This document shows, piece after piece, positions 51,571 through 61,094 of a stretch of 64,000 bases of DNA. Origin of the DNA: an uncultured Bacteroidales bacterium. Lineage in GTDB: Bacteria > Bacteroidota > Bacteroidia > Bacteroidales > F082. The position numbers and the translations under genes are program-made. Each line of letters opens with the position of its first letter. Positions within the stretch are counted from its first letter, which is position 1. The stretch is from positions 58,876 to 122,875 of the forward strand of contig CAJOIF010000020.1 of the NCBI GenBank assembly GCA_905234765.1, written 5' to 3'. A model generated the notes under the pieces. It saw only the letters and a program-made list of their open reading frames with translations, was not told where the DNA came from and ran no database searches.

Positions 51571-51825
51571 ATGTCAGCAGTAGAGATGAAAACATTTGAA
51601 AACCAGTTGGCGGGATTGTCATACGCTGAACAACTTTATGTGATGGAGTATTTGCTGAAACTGATGCGGCATAGGCAGCAGAATGAATCAGCTGATGAAA
51701 AGAGTACATCGGCCAAGGCTATACTTGGAAAAATACAAGGCATGTTTGCTGAAGATAAAGGCTGGACTTCTGAAGATGAGATGCTAAAGGATTTGGCTGG
51801 ATTCAGGCGTGAAAGGGTTGCCTAG
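51571..51825 (+). CDS. Antitoxin of a (broken) PIN-type module
   Basis: 84 residues. The start at 51571 is supported by a strong Shine-Dalgarno sequence (AAAGGAGGAATT) just before it. It has a helical N-terminus (FENQLAGLSYAEQLYVMEYL) and a linker and tail (GKIQGMFAEDKGWTSEDEML), typical of antitoxins paired with PIN-domain toxins. The following toxin gene keeps only its end. An orphan antitoxin is therefore likely. Confidence 0.7.
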   Translation: MSAVEMKTFENQLAGLSYAEQLYVMEYLLKLMRHRQQNESADEKSTSAKAILGKIQGMFAEDKGWTSEDEMLKDLAGFRRERVA

Positions 51826-51991
51826 TAATCTACGTGATGCAAAAGACATTCCTGTTTTGAGCGATGCCCTTTTCCATAATGCCGACATAATCCTTTCAGG
51901 TGAAAAAGATTTTATAGAAGCGGAACTTGAGCATCCTCTGGTACTCTCTCCGTCGATGCTCTATGATTATTTGCTTTCGCAACACAGGTAA
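51809..51991 (+). pseudogene. C-terminal fragment of a PIN-domain toxin
   Basis: Reads NLRDAKDIPVLSDALFHNAD, then IILSGEKDF and LSPSMLYDYL. This is the second half of a PIN ribonuclease (D-x-PVLxDAL and the TGDKDF-like metal site, here SGEKDF). The N-terminal half with the first Asp is missing. The frame opens with GTG inside the antitoxin gene, so it is probably a deletion product. Confidence 0.72.
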
Positions 51992-52178
51992 TCTGCGTAA
52001 TGCAGAGTTGTACGACTTATCTGTGGATTTTCTGCGGAAAAAATTGAAAAATGCGGCATGTCTTTTATTCAAATAGTAAAAATCACTATTTTTGGCAGAT
52101 AATTTCAAAAGAACGATTTATAGATATAAATAGGTTAATTGACATAGTATAAAACAGGACTTTACGCCCTTGTTCTCT

Positions 52179-52298
52179 CAGAATCGAAATCGGCAAAATT
52201 TCAATATGTAGTGAGAATAAGTGAGCTGGAGTTCGCGCCTAAGGCGTGAACTATTTGCGCTTATATTACTACATAGGCTTTGCCGAGCCTCGATTCTG
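52179..52298. repeat. 120-nt imperfect hairpin before the acyltransferase gene
   Basis: Arms pair in five blocks: CAGAATCGA/TCGATTCTG, CGGCAAA/TTTGCCG, TATGTAGT/ACTACATA, ATAAG/CTTAT, and GTTCGCGCCT/AGGCGTGAAC at the tip. It fills much of the 387-base gap 51992-52378, in which no gene was seen. Its role is unknown: MITE-like element, cruciform or structured leader. Confidence 0.75.
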
Positions 52299-52378
52299 GA
52301 TATAGGCAATCAACAAATGGTGAACGCCTTTTCTGATGCAAGAAACGAGTTGCTAAAGTTCAGAATAAAGCAGCAACT

Positions 52379-53500
52379 ATGAACCATCAGAATGAAGCAA
52401 TACAACAAGCAATTCATTTACCAGGATTGAATGGGCTCAGAGCTTTGGCAGCAATAACAGTCTTGTGGGGACATGTTTTTCAAGATACATTTGGACATTG
52501 GGGCAAACTTCAAGGTGGAGGTTTCTCACTCATCGCTGACGGAGTGACTATGTTTTTTGTCATCAGCGGATTCCTGATAACGTATCTGCTAATTAATGAG
52601 AAGAATAAGACCCAAACTATTGACATTCCAAAGTTTTATCTTCGTAGAATTCTACGAATTTGGCCAATTTATTACGGATACATATTGTTTGTAATTGCAG
52701 TATTATTTGTTTTAGGAAAGCAAGAAGAAATCATAGACCATAGATTATGGTACTATATTTTCTTTGCGGCGAACATCCCGTTTTGTACAGCAAACGGTTT
52801 ATGGCCAATAGTCCACTTCTGGAGCATCGGAGTTGAAGAACAGTTTTACCTGTTTTGGCCTTGGCTGGCAAAATACAGCAAGAAACGGTTGCTTAAAGTG
52901 GCAATAATAATCTGTTGTTTATGGCTCGTATGCAAGTATGGAAGTCTGGAGTTATATGGGAAATGCTGGGCGTACAGGTTTTTCTCAGTCACAAGATTTG
53001 ACTGTATGATGATTGGAGCAATTGGAGCTATTCTTTATTATCGAAAGGACAAAGTATTTTGCAACATTATGTTCAACAAGTTTGTAACTTCCGTCTCTTG
53101 GGTGTTATTGCTGACTTCACAATTCTATTGTGACTATATTCCCGCACCATTTCGCACTCAATATGTGGCCTTGATTTCATTAGTGGTAATTATGAGTCAG
53201 TTAAAAGATAAACCATTTGTTATTAATCTTGAGATACCATTTTTTGATTTCATAGGAAAGATTTCTTATGGAATATATGTCATTCACCCGATTTTGATAT
53301 ACCTGTTCTCGAGATGGTATAGTTTGTTCGACATCGGTTTGTCAGAATTAACCCAAAGAATAATAATATACATTGGCATTACATCCATAACCATCGCTTT
53401 AGCATGGGTCTCATATCAGTTTTACGAAAAACCATTTTTGCGTTTGAAACGGAAATTTGCCATTGTTCAAAGCAGCAATTCGATGAAGGATAGAGATTAA
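52379..53500 (+). CDS. Membrane acyltransferase, OafA/YrhL type
   Basis: 373 residues with about ten membrane segments. Starts IHLPGLNGLRALAAITVLWG H, where the GLRALA and conserved His mark the acyltransferase-3 family; FFVISGFLITYLLI, FYLRRILRIWPIYY and VHFWSIGVEEQFYLFWPW follow. It adds acetyl or similar groups to cell-surface sugars such as O-antigen or capsule. AT-rich compared with its neighbours, and it lies between valS tail copies and valS, so it was probably acquired. It could change surface antigens or phage receptors. Confidence 0.9.
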   Translation: MNHQNEAIQQAIHLPGLNGLRALAAITVLWGHVFQDTFGHWGKLQGGGFSLIADGVTMFFVISGFLITYLLINEKNKTQTIDIPKFYLRRILRIWPIYYGYILFVIAVLFVLGKQEEIIDHRLWYYIFFAANIPFCTANGLWPIVHFWSIGVEEQFYLFWPWLAKYSKKRLLKVAIIICCLWLVCKYGSLELYGKCWAYRFFSVTRFDCMMIGAIGAILYYRKDKVFCNIMFNKFVTSVSWVLLLTSQFYCDYIPAPFRTQYVALISLVVIMSQLKDKPFVINLEIPFFDFIGKISYGIYVIHPILIYLFSRWYSLFDIGLSELTQRIIIYIGITSITIALAWVSYQFYEKPFLRLKRKFAIVQSSNSMKDRD

Positions 53501-53507
53501 CACAAAA

Positions 53508-53536
53508 CGGGCTTCACCAACAAAAGATGAAGCCCG
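53508..53536. terminator. Bidirectional terminator between acyltransferase and valS
   Basis: CGGGCTTCA pairs with TGAAGCCCG around an 11-base loop, with A-rich flank on one side and TATGTTTTG on the other. Serves convergent genes. Confidence 0.7.
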
Positions 53537-53558
53537 AATATGTTTTGCTGTTGAATAA

Positions 53559-56246
53559 TCACTTCCTCAGCCCCGCCAGCTGCTGCTCAATCACAGCAAT
53601 TTTAGCTTCGGCGTCGGCTTTCTTCTTGCGTTCCTTCTCCACCACGGCAGCAGGAGCGCCATTCACGAAACGCTCGTTGGAGAGCTTGGCTTCAACGCTC
53701 TTCAGGAAGCCTTGAGCGTATTTCAACTCTTCTTCCAGTTTCTTGATTTCGGCCTCGACATCGACGCTGCCGGTGAGCGGCACGAAGAACTCGGTGCTGC
53801 CCACGATGAAGCCGAAGGCATCGGCGGGAGCCTCAGCCACATAACTCACCTCGCTCACATTGCAGAGCTTGGCAATGACGCAGTCGAAGTCCTTGTTGGC
53901 ATTGCCCTTCACCACGAGTTGGATGGCCTCGCGGTTGACGATGTTCTTGTCGGAACGGACCTTGCGGACGTTGTTGATGACTTCTTGCGTGAACTCGAAT
54001 TGTTTCAGGATATCAGCAGCCTGGTCGCTGAGCTTGTCGAAGCGCGGCTGCTGTGCCACGATGATGTCGTCACCATCCTTGCGCTCGGCGATGGCATGCC
54101 AGATCTCCTCGGTGATGAACGGCATGAAGGGATGCAGCAACAGCATCAGGTTCTCGAAGAAACGGATAGTAGCGTCGTAGGTCACGCGGTCGATGCCCTG
54201 GCCTTGCGGAGCCTTCACCATCTCGAGGTACCATGAGCAGAAATCATCCCAAGTGAGCTTGTAGATGGCCATCAAGGCATCGCTCAGGCGGTACTTGTCG
54301 ATGTTGTCGTTGGTCTCGGCCAGCACTTGGTTGAAGCGTGCCTCAAACCACTTCACAGCCATCTTGGCGGCCTCGGGTTGGGCGGCGTTTTGGTCCACGT
54401 TCCAGCCTTTCACCAAACGGAGGGCGTTCCAAATCTTGTTGCAGAAGTTACGGCCTTGCTCGCATAGCGACTCATCGAAGAGGATGTCGTTGCCGGCAGG
54501 GGCACTGAGCATCATGCCCATGCGCACACCGTCGGCACCAAATTTGTCGATCAACTCAATCGGGTCGGGAGAGTTGCCCAACGACTTGGACATCTTGCGG
54601 CCCAATTTGTCGCGAACAATACCCGTGAAATACACGTTCTTGAATGGCACTTCGTTCTGGTATTCCTCACCAGCCATAATCATACGGGCCACCCAGAAGA
54701 AGATGATATCGGGTGCGGTGATGAGGTCGTTGGTGGGATAGTAATATTTGAACTCGGCATTGTCGGGGTCAAGGATGCCGTTGAAGAGTGACAAAGGCCA
54801 CAGCCAAGAGCTGAACCAAGTGTCCAAAGCATCGTCGTCTTGACGCAGGTCTTTCATTGTCAAGTTGTTGTTGCCAGTCTTCTCAATGGCAAGTTTCAAG
54901 GCCTCTTCGGGTGTCTCGGCCACCACAAAACCGCCTTCGGGCAGGTAGTAAGCTGGAATCTGATGACCCCACCACAACTGACGGCTGATGCACCAGTCTT
55001 TGATGTTCTCCAACCAGTGACGATAGAGGTTGACATATTTTGCGGGATAGAACTTGATGTCGCCATTCAAGACGGGTTTCAGCGCAATGTCGGCGAGGTG
55101 TTCCATCTTGAGGAACCACTGCATGGAGAGTTTCGGCTCAATCGGCACGTTGGTGCGCTCAGAGTAGCCCACCTTATTATTATAATCTTCGATCTTCTCC
55201 AACAGACCGGCTTCTTTCATGTCGATGATGATCTGCTTGCGGCAGTCCTCGCGGCTCATGCCGATGTACATTCCAGCGGCCTCGCTCAAAGTGGCATCGT
55301 CGTTGAAGATGTTGATGCTCTGCAGGTTGTGCTTCTCGCCCAACATATAGTCGTTCACATCGTGAGCAGGAGTGACCTTCAGACAGCCCGTGCCGAACTC
55401 GATGTCGACATAATCGTCCTCGATGACGGGGATGACGCGGTTGACCATCGGCACCACGACCTTCTTGCCGCGCAGCCATTGGTTCTTCGGGTCGGCTGGG
55501 TTGATGCACATGGCCGTGTCGCCCATGATGGTCTCGGGACGCGTAGTGGCCACCACTGCGTAGCGGCAACCTTGCTCGTCGGTGTGGATGATCTCGCCTT
55601 CAGCACCTGTGGCACCCGTGCCGTCGTCTTCGTGGAGATAGTAACGGAGATAAAATAACTTGCTATGTTCGTCCTTGAAGATAACTTCCTCATCGCTCAA
55701 AGCGGTCAGGGCCTTGGGGTCCCAATTGACCATGCGCACGCCGCGGTAAATCAAGCCTTTATTATAAAGGTCCACAAAAGCGCGGATGACGCTCTTCGAG
55801 CGGATGTCATCCATGGTGAACGAGGTGCGTTCCCAGTCGCAGGAGCAGCCGAGGCGGCGCAACTGCTTGAGGATGATGCCACCGTGCTCGTGGGTCCAAT
55901 CCCAAGCGTGCTTGAGGAACTCCTCACGGCCAATGTCGGTCTTCTTGATACCCTGTTGTGCCAGCTTGTTCACCACCTTGGCTTCGGTGGCGATGGAGGC
56001 GTGGTCGGTGCCGGGCACCCAGCAGGCGTTCTTGCCCTGCATACGGGCGCGGCGAATCAGGATGTCCTGGATCGTGTTGTTCATCATGTGGCCCATGTGA
56101 AGCACACCGGTCACATTCGGCGGCGGGATCACGATGGTATAGGGTTCGCGTTCGTCGGGCATGGAGTGGAAATAGTTCTTGTCCATCCAATGCTCGTACC
56201 ATTTGCCTTCAACTTCCGAAGGGCTGTATTTGCTGCTGATTTCCAT
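53559..56246 (-). CDS. valS: Valyl-tRNA synthetase
   Basis: 895 residues, start at 56246 ([20 protein letters not shown]). The class I HIGH motif is in [14 protein letters not shown], the editing domain (about 200-380) contains [19 protein letters not shown], and the KMSKS loop is [14 protein letters not shown]. The C-terminus is the coiled-coil tRNA-binding arm ([20 protein letters not shown] to AGLRK). It charges tRNA-Val in the cytoplasm. The last 60-125 bases are repeated twice beyond the gene (50549 and 51408), with mobile-type genes between the copies. The intact gene itself shows no damage. Confidence 0.98.
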   Translation of the reverse strand: MEISSKYSPSEVEGKWYEHWMDKNYFHSMPDEREPYTIVIPPPNVTGVLHMGHMMNNTIQDILIRRARMQGKNACWVPGTDHASIATEAKVVNKLAQQGIKKTDIGREEFLKHAWDWTHEHGGIILKQLRRLGCSCDWERTSFTMDDIRSKSVIRAFVDLYNKGLIYRGVRMVNWDPKALTALSDEEVIFKDEHSKLFYLRYYLHEDDGTGATGAEGEIIHTDEQGCRYAVVATTRPETIMGDTAMCINPADPKNQWLRGKKVVVPMVNRVIPVIEDDYVDIEFGTGCLKVTPAHDVNDYMLGEKHNLQSINIFNDDATLSEAAGMYIGMSREDCRKQIIIDMKEAGLLEKIEDYNNKVGYSERTNVPIEPKLSMQWFLKMEHLADIALKPVLNGDIKFYPAKYVNLYRHWLENIKDWCISRQLWWGHQIPAYYLPEGGFVVAETPEEALKLAIEKTGNNNLTMKDLRQDDDALDTWFSSWLWPLSLFNGILDPDNAEFKYYYPTNDLITAPDIIFFWVARMIMAGEEYQNEVPFKNVYFTGIVRDKLGRKMSKSLGNSPDPIELIDKFGADGVRMGMMLSAPAGNDILFDESLCEQGRNFCNKIWNALRLVKGWNVDQNAAQPEAAKMAVKWFEARFNQVLAETNDNIDKYRLSDALMAIYKLTWDDFCSWYLEMVKAPQGQGIDRVTYDATIRFFENLMLLLHPFMPFITEEIWHAIAERKDGDDIIVAQQPRFDKLSDQAADILKQFEFTQEVINNVRKVRSDKNIVNREAIQLVVKGNANKDFDCVIAKLCNVSEVSYVAEAPADAFGFIVGSTEFFVPLTGSVDVEAEIKKLEEELKYAQGFLKSVEAKLSNERFVNGAPAAVVEKERKKKADAEAKIAVIEQQLAGLRK

Positions 56247-56265
56247 AGTCGTAAAAAATGAAGCG

Positions 56266-56343
56266 CAAAAGTAGTGATTTTTCGCGTATCCGCAGACTTT
56301 TTTCGTTGTTTTTGTAATCGCAAAACAATTTTCCCTATCTTTG
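56266..56343. promoter_or_regulatory. Divergent promoters of valS and the first POT transporter
   Basis: Minus strand TACTTTTG (56266-56273) lies 20 bases before valS. Plus strand TATCTTTG (56336-56343) lies 51 bases before the transporter gene. Both match TAnnTTTG. Confidence 0.55.
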
Positions 56344-56393
56344 TCCGCTGTTGGAAATTTATTGAAATCTATCATCAATTAAATTCATAAATT

Positions 56394-58076
56394 ATGGTAT
56401 TACTACAAACCAACGTCACAATGGTGATCTTCATCTGCATCCTTGCAGTGGTCATCCCGTTCCTGCTTTTCTACCTCTCAAAGGCCAAGAAGGAACATCC
56501 TAAAGGCTTGATTGCAGCCGCTTTAAGTAACATGGGCGAGCGTTTTGGCTACTACATCATGAACGCCATCCTGTTGCTGTTCATCGTGTCGAAATTCGGA
56601 CTGCCCGATGCCACCGCTGGTGTAATCTACTCGGTGTTCTATTTCGGCATTTATGTGTTGAGTCTGGTGGGCGGTATCATCGCCGACCGCACCCAAAACT
56701 ACCACCGCACCATCCAATGGGGCTTGATTATCATGGCCCTGGGTTATGTGGGCATGGCCATTCCGTTGTTCAGTCAGGATGCTCAGGGCATCATCGCCGA
56801 CGGTAATGGGAAATGGATGGGTATCCTCATCTTCACATGCTTTGCATTGCTCTGCATTGCTTTCGGTAACGGTCTGTTCAAAGGCAACTTGCAGGCACTC
56901 GTCGGCCAGATGTATGACAACTTCGAAGCCGAGGCCGCCAAGAAAGGCCCCGAGGCTTTAGCTGTGGCCAAGGACAAGCGCGACAGCGGTTTCCAGATTT
57001 TCTACGTGTTCATCAACATCGGTGGCGTGATTGCCCCCTTCGTGGCTCCCATGCTGCGTGAGTGGTGGCTGAAGGCACACAACTTCATCTATAACGCCGA
57101 CATGTCGGCCCTGTGCCACCAGTATCTCGCCGACGGTCAAGTGACGCAGAAGTTCACCGAAACAATGGCTAACTCTGTGCTTCCGACTGCCAACTACGGA
57201 GACAATCTGGTGCAGTTCTGCTCCGACTACATCCTGACCTTCAACCAAGGCGTTCACTTCTCGTTCTTCGTGTCGGTGGCCGCCATGCTGATTTCGCTGA
57301 TTATCTTCTTCACGCAAAAGAACAAGTTCCCGCAACCCGCCAAGAAGGTGGCTGCCGAGACCGCTGGCTACACTGCCGAGGAGAAGGCTGCTATGGCTAA
57401 GGAAATCAAACAGCGTATGGCTGCTTTGTTTGCCGTGTTGGGTATTGCCGTGTTCTTCTGGCTCTCGTTCCACCAGAATGGCCAGTCGTTGTCGGTCTTC
57501 GCCCGCGATTTCGTCGATTCGTCGAGCATCGCTCCCGAAATCTGGCAAGCCTTGAACCCCTTGTTCGTGATTATCCTCACCCCGTTGGTCATGGGCATTT
57601 TCGCTGTGCTGGCTCGTAAGGGCAAACCCGTCTCCACCCCTCGCAAGATTGCCTACGGTATGGGTCTCGCTGGTTGCGCCTACCTCTTCTTGATGATTTT
57701 CTCCATCGTGAAGGGTTATCCTTCGGGCGATGCCTTCCGCGCTATGGATGCCGCTACGATGGTTTCTGAAGGTCTTGCCAAGGCCGCTCCGTGGGTGATG
57801 ATTGTGACTTATTTCTTCCTCACTGTGGCTGAGTTGTTCATCTCTCCGCTGGGTCTGTCCTTCGTCTCGAAGGTGGCCCCGCGTCACATGGTGGGTCTCT
57901 GCCAAGGCTTGTGGCTCGGTGCCACGGCCATCGGCAACCTCTTCATCTTCGTTGGCCCCATCATGCTCAACGCTTGGGACATCTGGAAGTGCTGGGGCGT
58001 GTTCCTCGCCATCTGCCTCGTCTCCATGGCGGTCATGTTCGGCATGGTGAAGTGGCTTGAAAGAGTGACTGAATAA
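56394..58076 (+). CDS. POT-family peptide transporter, copy 1
   Basis: 560 residues with about 12-14 transmembrane helices. POT signatures include MGERFGYYIMNAILLLFIVS, where the ExxERFxYY-type motif is kept as GERFGYY, and FIVSKFGLPDATAGVIYSVF. It also has NGLFKGNLQALVGQMYD and GFQIFYVFINIGGVIAPFVA. Proton-coupled uptake of di- and tripeptides at the inner membrane is the family role. An extra periplasmic stretch (about 225-275) is longer than in E. coli DtpA. It is followed by a hairpin and a second POT gene, fitting an organism that lives on peptides, as do the C25 and M28 peptidases in this window. Confidence 0.93.
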   Translation: MVLLQTNVTMVIFICILAVVIPFLLFYLSKAKKEHPKGLIAAALSNMGERFGYYIMNAILLLFIVSKFGLPDATAGVIYSVFYFGIYVLSLVGGIIADRTQNYHRTIQWGLIIMALGYVGMAIPLFSQDAQGIIADGNGKWMGILIFTCFALLCIAFGNGLFKGNLQALVGQMYDNFEAEAAKKGPEALAVAKDKRDSGFQIFYVFINIGGVIAPFVAPMLREWWLKAHNFIYNADMSALCHQYLADGQVTQKFTETMANSVLPTANYGDNLVQFCSDYILTFNQGVHFSFFVSVAAMLISLIIFFTQKNKFPQPAKKVAAETAGYTAEEKAAMAKEIKQRMAALFAVLGIAVFFWLSFHQNGQSLSVFARDFVDSSSIAPEIWQALNPLFVIILTPLVMGIFAVLARKGKPVSTPRKIAYGMGLAGCAYLFLMIFSIVKGYPSGDAFRAMDAATMVSEGLAKAAPWVMIVTYFFLTVAELFISPLGLSFVSKVAPRHMVGLCQGLWLGATAIGNLFIFVGPIMLNAWDIWKCWGVFLAICLVSMAVMFGMVKWLERVTE

Positions 58077-58094
58077 ACCTCAAAATCTCAATAT

Positions 58095-58124
58095 GATAAG
58101 GGCTTGCGCAAGCAAGCCTTTATC
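58095..58124 (+). terminator. Hairpin between the two POT genes
   Basis: GATAA-GGCTTGC pairs with GCAAGCC-TTATC (one mismatch) and is followed by GTTT. A weak intrinsic terminator is likely. Confidence 0.6.
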
Positions 58125-58154
58125 GTTTAACTGATAACTAGCAACTGACAACTT

Positions 58155-59837
58155 ATGTTCAAAGGACACCCCAAAGGGCTTTACGCCCTCGCATTAGCCA
58201 ACACAGGTGAACGCTTCAGCTACTACACTATGCTGGCCATCTTCGTGCTCTTCCTGCAAGCCAAGTTCGGCTACAACGAGGCGCAGGCAGGCAATATCTA
58301 TGGCATCTTCCTCGGATGCGTCTATTTCATGCCCCTCATCGGCGGTATGCTGGCCGACCGCTTCGGCTATGGTAAGATGGTGCGGTCAGGTATCGTGGTA
58401 ATGTTTCTGGGCTACCTCTTGCTGGCAGTCCCAATGGCTACAGAAACGGCCAAAGTCACCATGTTCTCCGCCCTCGCTCTCATTGCCATCGGCACGGGTC
58501 TCTTCAAGGGCAATCTGCAGGTGATGGTGGGCAACCTCTACGACGAGGCCAAATACAGTGTTTTCCGCGACAACGGATTCAGCCTGTTCTACATGGCCAT
58601 CAACATTGGTTCGATGTTCGCGCCCATTACCGCCACCAAGGTCACGGACTTGTTCTTGGGAAAAGCGGGCTTCAGTTATGTGCCGCAGATTCCTTCGTTG
58701 GCACACCAATACTTGGATGGTACCATCACACCAGAAGCATTATCAACCTTTGAGGCATTGGCCGTTCAGCAAGGTGGCGACATCAACAATCTGGCGGGCT
58801 TCGCCAACAACTACATTGATGCCTTGTCGGGAGCCTACAACTATGGATTCGGCGTGGCATGCCTCTCGCTGATTCTCTCTATGGCAATTTATCTGAGCTG
58901 CCGCAAGTGGTTCAAGCACGCGGATGTCAATACCAAGCAGGCCAAGGCGATGGAAAGCACGACGGTGAATGTGGTGGAACTCTCCAAGGAGCAGACCCGC
59001 GAGCGCATCACGGCCTTGGTGATGGTCTTCGCCGTGGTCATCTTCTTCTGGATGTCGTTCCAGCAGGCCGGTCTTTGCCTGACCTACTTCGCCCGCGACT
59101 ACACGCAAAGCACGGCATCGGGCTTCACCCGTTTTGGCTTCAACATCTGGTCGCTGACCCTCGTGGCCATTTCGATTTATACCTTGTTCGGCGCAATTCA
59201 GGCTACCAAGCCGATGAATAGGGGAATATGTATTGGTGTTACGACCTTCCTGTGGATAATGGCTTGGACAATCTATAGAGTAATGCCCGACCCCATCAAC
59301 ATCTTGCCGCAGCAGTTCCAGCAGTTTAATCCGTTCTTCGTTGTCGCCTTGACACCCGTCTCAATGGCGGTCTTCGGTGCTTTGGCGAAGAAAGGCAAGG
59401 AGCCATCCTCGCCGCGCAAGATTGGCTTGGGCATGATTGTGGCTGCACTAGGCTTCCTCATCTTGGTAATCTGTTCCTTCCCCTTGGCCAGTCCTGCCGA
59501 GCTGAAGGCACAAGGTGGTGTGAGTAGCACTTTGGTCTCGCCCAATTGGCTGATTAGCACCTATTTCGTGCTGACCTTCGCTGAGTTGCTGCTGAGTCCC
59601 ATCGGTATCTCCTTCGTCACGAAGGTGGCCCCGCCCAAGTACAAGGGCATGATGATGGGTCTATGGTTCTGCGTGACAGCCATCGGCAACTATCTCACCA
59701 GCGTCATCGCCCGCATCTGGGGCACCGGAATGCCGCTCTGGATGGTCTGGGGCGTACTCGTCGTGCTCTGTCTCCTCTCAGCCGTGTTCATCTTCTCGAT
59801 TATGAAACGACTGGAGCGGGCTACGCAGGGGTGTTGA
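58155..59837 (+). CDS. POT-family peptide transporter, copy 2
   Basis: 560 residues, 12-14 transmembrane helices. Starts MFKGHPKGLYALALANTGER, with GERFSYYTMLAIFVLFLQAK, then FKGNLQVMVGNLYDEAKY and FSLFYMAINIGSMFAPITAT. Related to copy 1, but it lacks the N-terminal anchor helix seen there. Proton-driven oligopeptide import is expected. No Shine-Dalgarno sequence is seen. Ends 19 bases before a terminator hairpin of the GGGCTGTC repeat family. Confidence 0.93.
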   Translation: MFKGHPKGLYALALANTGERFSYYTMLAIFVLFLQAKFGYNEAQAGNIYGIFLGCVYFMPLIGGMLADRFGYGKMVRSGIVVMFLGYLLLAVPMATETAKVTMFSALALIAIGTGLFKGNLQVMVGNLYDEAKYSVFRDNGFSLFYMAINIGSMFAPITATKVTDLFLGKAGFSYVPQIPSLAHQYLDGTITPEALSTFEALAVQQGGDINNLAGFANNYIDALSGAYNYGFGVACLSLILSMAIYLSCRKWFKHADVNTKQAKAMESTTVNVVELSKEQTRERITALVMVFAVVIFFWMSFQQAGLCLTYFARDYTQSTASGFTRFGFNIWSLTLVAISIYTLFGAIQATKPMNRGICIGVTTFLWIMAWTIYRVMPDPINILPQQFQQFNPFFVVALTPVSMAVFGALAKKGKEPSSPRKIGLGMIVAALGFLILVICSFPLASPAELKAQGGVSSTLVSPNWLISTYFVLTFAELLLSPIGISFVTKVAPPKYKGMMMGLWFCVTAIGNYLTSVIARIWGTGMPLWMVWGVLVVLCLLSAVFIFSIMKRLERATQGC

Positions 59838-59856
59838 AAAATCAATATGGTACATT

Positions 59857-59887
59857 TGTAGGGCTGCCATAGTATGACAGCCCTACA
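59857..59887 (+). terminator. GGGCTGTC-family hairpin with T run
   Basis: TGTAGGGCTGCC pairs with its complement ending CAGCCCTACA, followed by GTTTTTTT. It acts as terminator of the transporter gene. It is a short form of the repeats at 17625 and 40364. The -7 box TATTTTTG of queF follows at 59898-59905. Confidence 0.75.
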
Positions 59888-59923
59888 GTTTTTTTATTAT
59901 TTTTGCAGCCAAAATAACAACGC

Positions 59924-60394
59924 ATGTCAAGAAACGAACAAGAGCTAAAAGGTGTGACGCTGCTGGGCAACCAAAACACGCAGTACAATTACGACTATAC
60001 GCCCGAAGTGCTGGAGACGTTTGAGAACAAACATCCAGAGAACGAGTATCTCGTGACCTTGGACTGTCCCGAATTTACCTCGCTCTGTCCCAAGACGGGC
60101 CAGCCCGATTTCGGCCACCTTATTATCAACTACATCCCGCGCACCTTGATGGTAGAGAGCAAGAGCCTGAAACTCTATCTCTTCAGTTTCCGCAACCACG
60201 GCGACTTCCACGAGGACTGCGTCAACATCATCATGAAGGATTTAGTCAAACTGATGGATCCCAAATACTTGGAGGTCATCGGCTTGTTCAATCCACGTGG
60301 CGGCATTTCCATCAAACCCTTCGCCAACTACGGCGATGCAGAACATCAAGACATGGTGAAGCAACGCCTGTTGAATAATTTTCATAATTCGTAA
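59924..60394 (+). CDS. queF: NADPH-dependent preQ0 reductase
   Basis: 156 residues. The catalytic Cys55 is in [11 protein letters not shown] and Asp62 follows, the same spacing and numbering as the Bacillus-type Que[21 protein letters not shown] is the NADPH/substrate signature. It reduces the nitrile preQ0 to preQ1, the last step before insertion in tRNA. First gene of the queF-queC-queD-queE cluster. No preQ1 riboswitch was seen in the 86-base leader. Confidence 0.96.
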   Translation: MSRNEQELKGVTLLGNQNTQYNYDYTPEVLETFENKHPENEYLVTLDCPEFTSLCPKTGQPDFGHLIINYIPRTLMVESKSLKLYLFSFRNHGDFHEDCVNIIMKDLVKLMDPKYLEVIGLFNPRGGISIKPFANYGDAEHQDMVKQRLLNNFHNS

Positions 60395-60398
60395 AATG

Positions 60399-60426
60399 GT
60401 AGAGACGCAATGCATTGCGTCTCTAC
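60399..60426. repeat. GTAGAGACG palindrome before queC
   Basis: Perfect self-complementary 28 bases with half-site GTAGAGACGCAATG. An exact copy is at 61091-61118, so the two bracket queC. Confidence 0.85.
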
Positions 60427-60440
60427 AAAACAATGACAAA

Positions 60441-61094
60441 ATGAAAGACACGGTGATTATCATATCGGGCGGCATGGACTCCACGACGATGCTTTACGAA
60501 TACAAGAATGACATCGCCTTGGCCATCACCTTCGACTACGGCTCGACGCAAAACGGTCGCGAGCGTGTCTGTGCCGTGACGCATTGCCAACGCTTGGGTA
60601 TCAAGCACATCGTCATTCCGCTGGAATTCATGCACCGCTATTTCAAGAGCGCCCTGCTGATGACCGCCGCCGACATTCCTGAAGGCAACTACGACGATGA
60701 GAACATGAAATCGACGGTGGTGCCTTTCCGTAACGGCATCATGCTCGCCATCGCTGCGGGTATCGCTGAGAGCAATGGCCTGAAGCGCGTGATGATTGCC
60801 AACCACGCCGGCGACCATTCCATCTATCCCGACTGCCGCCCTGATTTCGTCAAGGCCATGTCGGAGGCCATGTCGGCAGGAACCTACGAGAATATCACGG
60901 TGTTTGCGCCATACACCAATTTGAGTAAAAAAGAAATTGCTGAACACGGCAAAGCCATGGGTCTGGATTACAGCGAAACCTATTCCTGTTACAAGGGCGG
61001 CGAGAAGCACTGCGGCAAATGCGGTACTTGCCGCGAACGCATCGAAGCCCTCCGCGCTGCAGGCATTGACGACAAAACCGAATACGAATTGTAG
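60441..61094 (+). CDS. queC: 7-cyano-7-deazaguanine (preQ0) synthase
   Basis: 217 residues, start at 60441 (MKDTVIIISGGMDSTTMLYE). The PP-loop motif SGGMDSTT binds ATP. The C-terminal Cys cluster (CYKGGEKHCGKCGTCRERIE) binds zinc. It turns 7-carboxy-7-deazaguanine into preQ0 using ATP and ammonia. Its TAG stop lies inside the second copy of the flanking palindrome. Confidence 0.96.
   Translation: MKDTVIIISGGMDSTTMLYEYKNDIALAITFDYGSTQNGRERVCAVTHCQRLGIKHIVIPLEFMHRYFKSALLMTAADIPEGNYDDENMKSTVVPFRNGIMLAIAAGIAESNGLKRVMIANHAGDHSIYPDCRPDFVKAMSEAMSAGTYENITVFAPYTNLSKKEIAEHGKAMGLDYSETYSCYKGGEKHCGKCGTCRERIEALRAAGIDDKTEYEL

Noticed and set aside
54840..55658. Plus-strand open frame opposite valS
   Set aside because: Shadow of valS, which has all its motifs.
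59838..59923. preQ1 riboswitch upstream of queF
   Set aside because: The leader contains a terminator hairpin and a -7 box but no preQ1 aptamer pattern was found.
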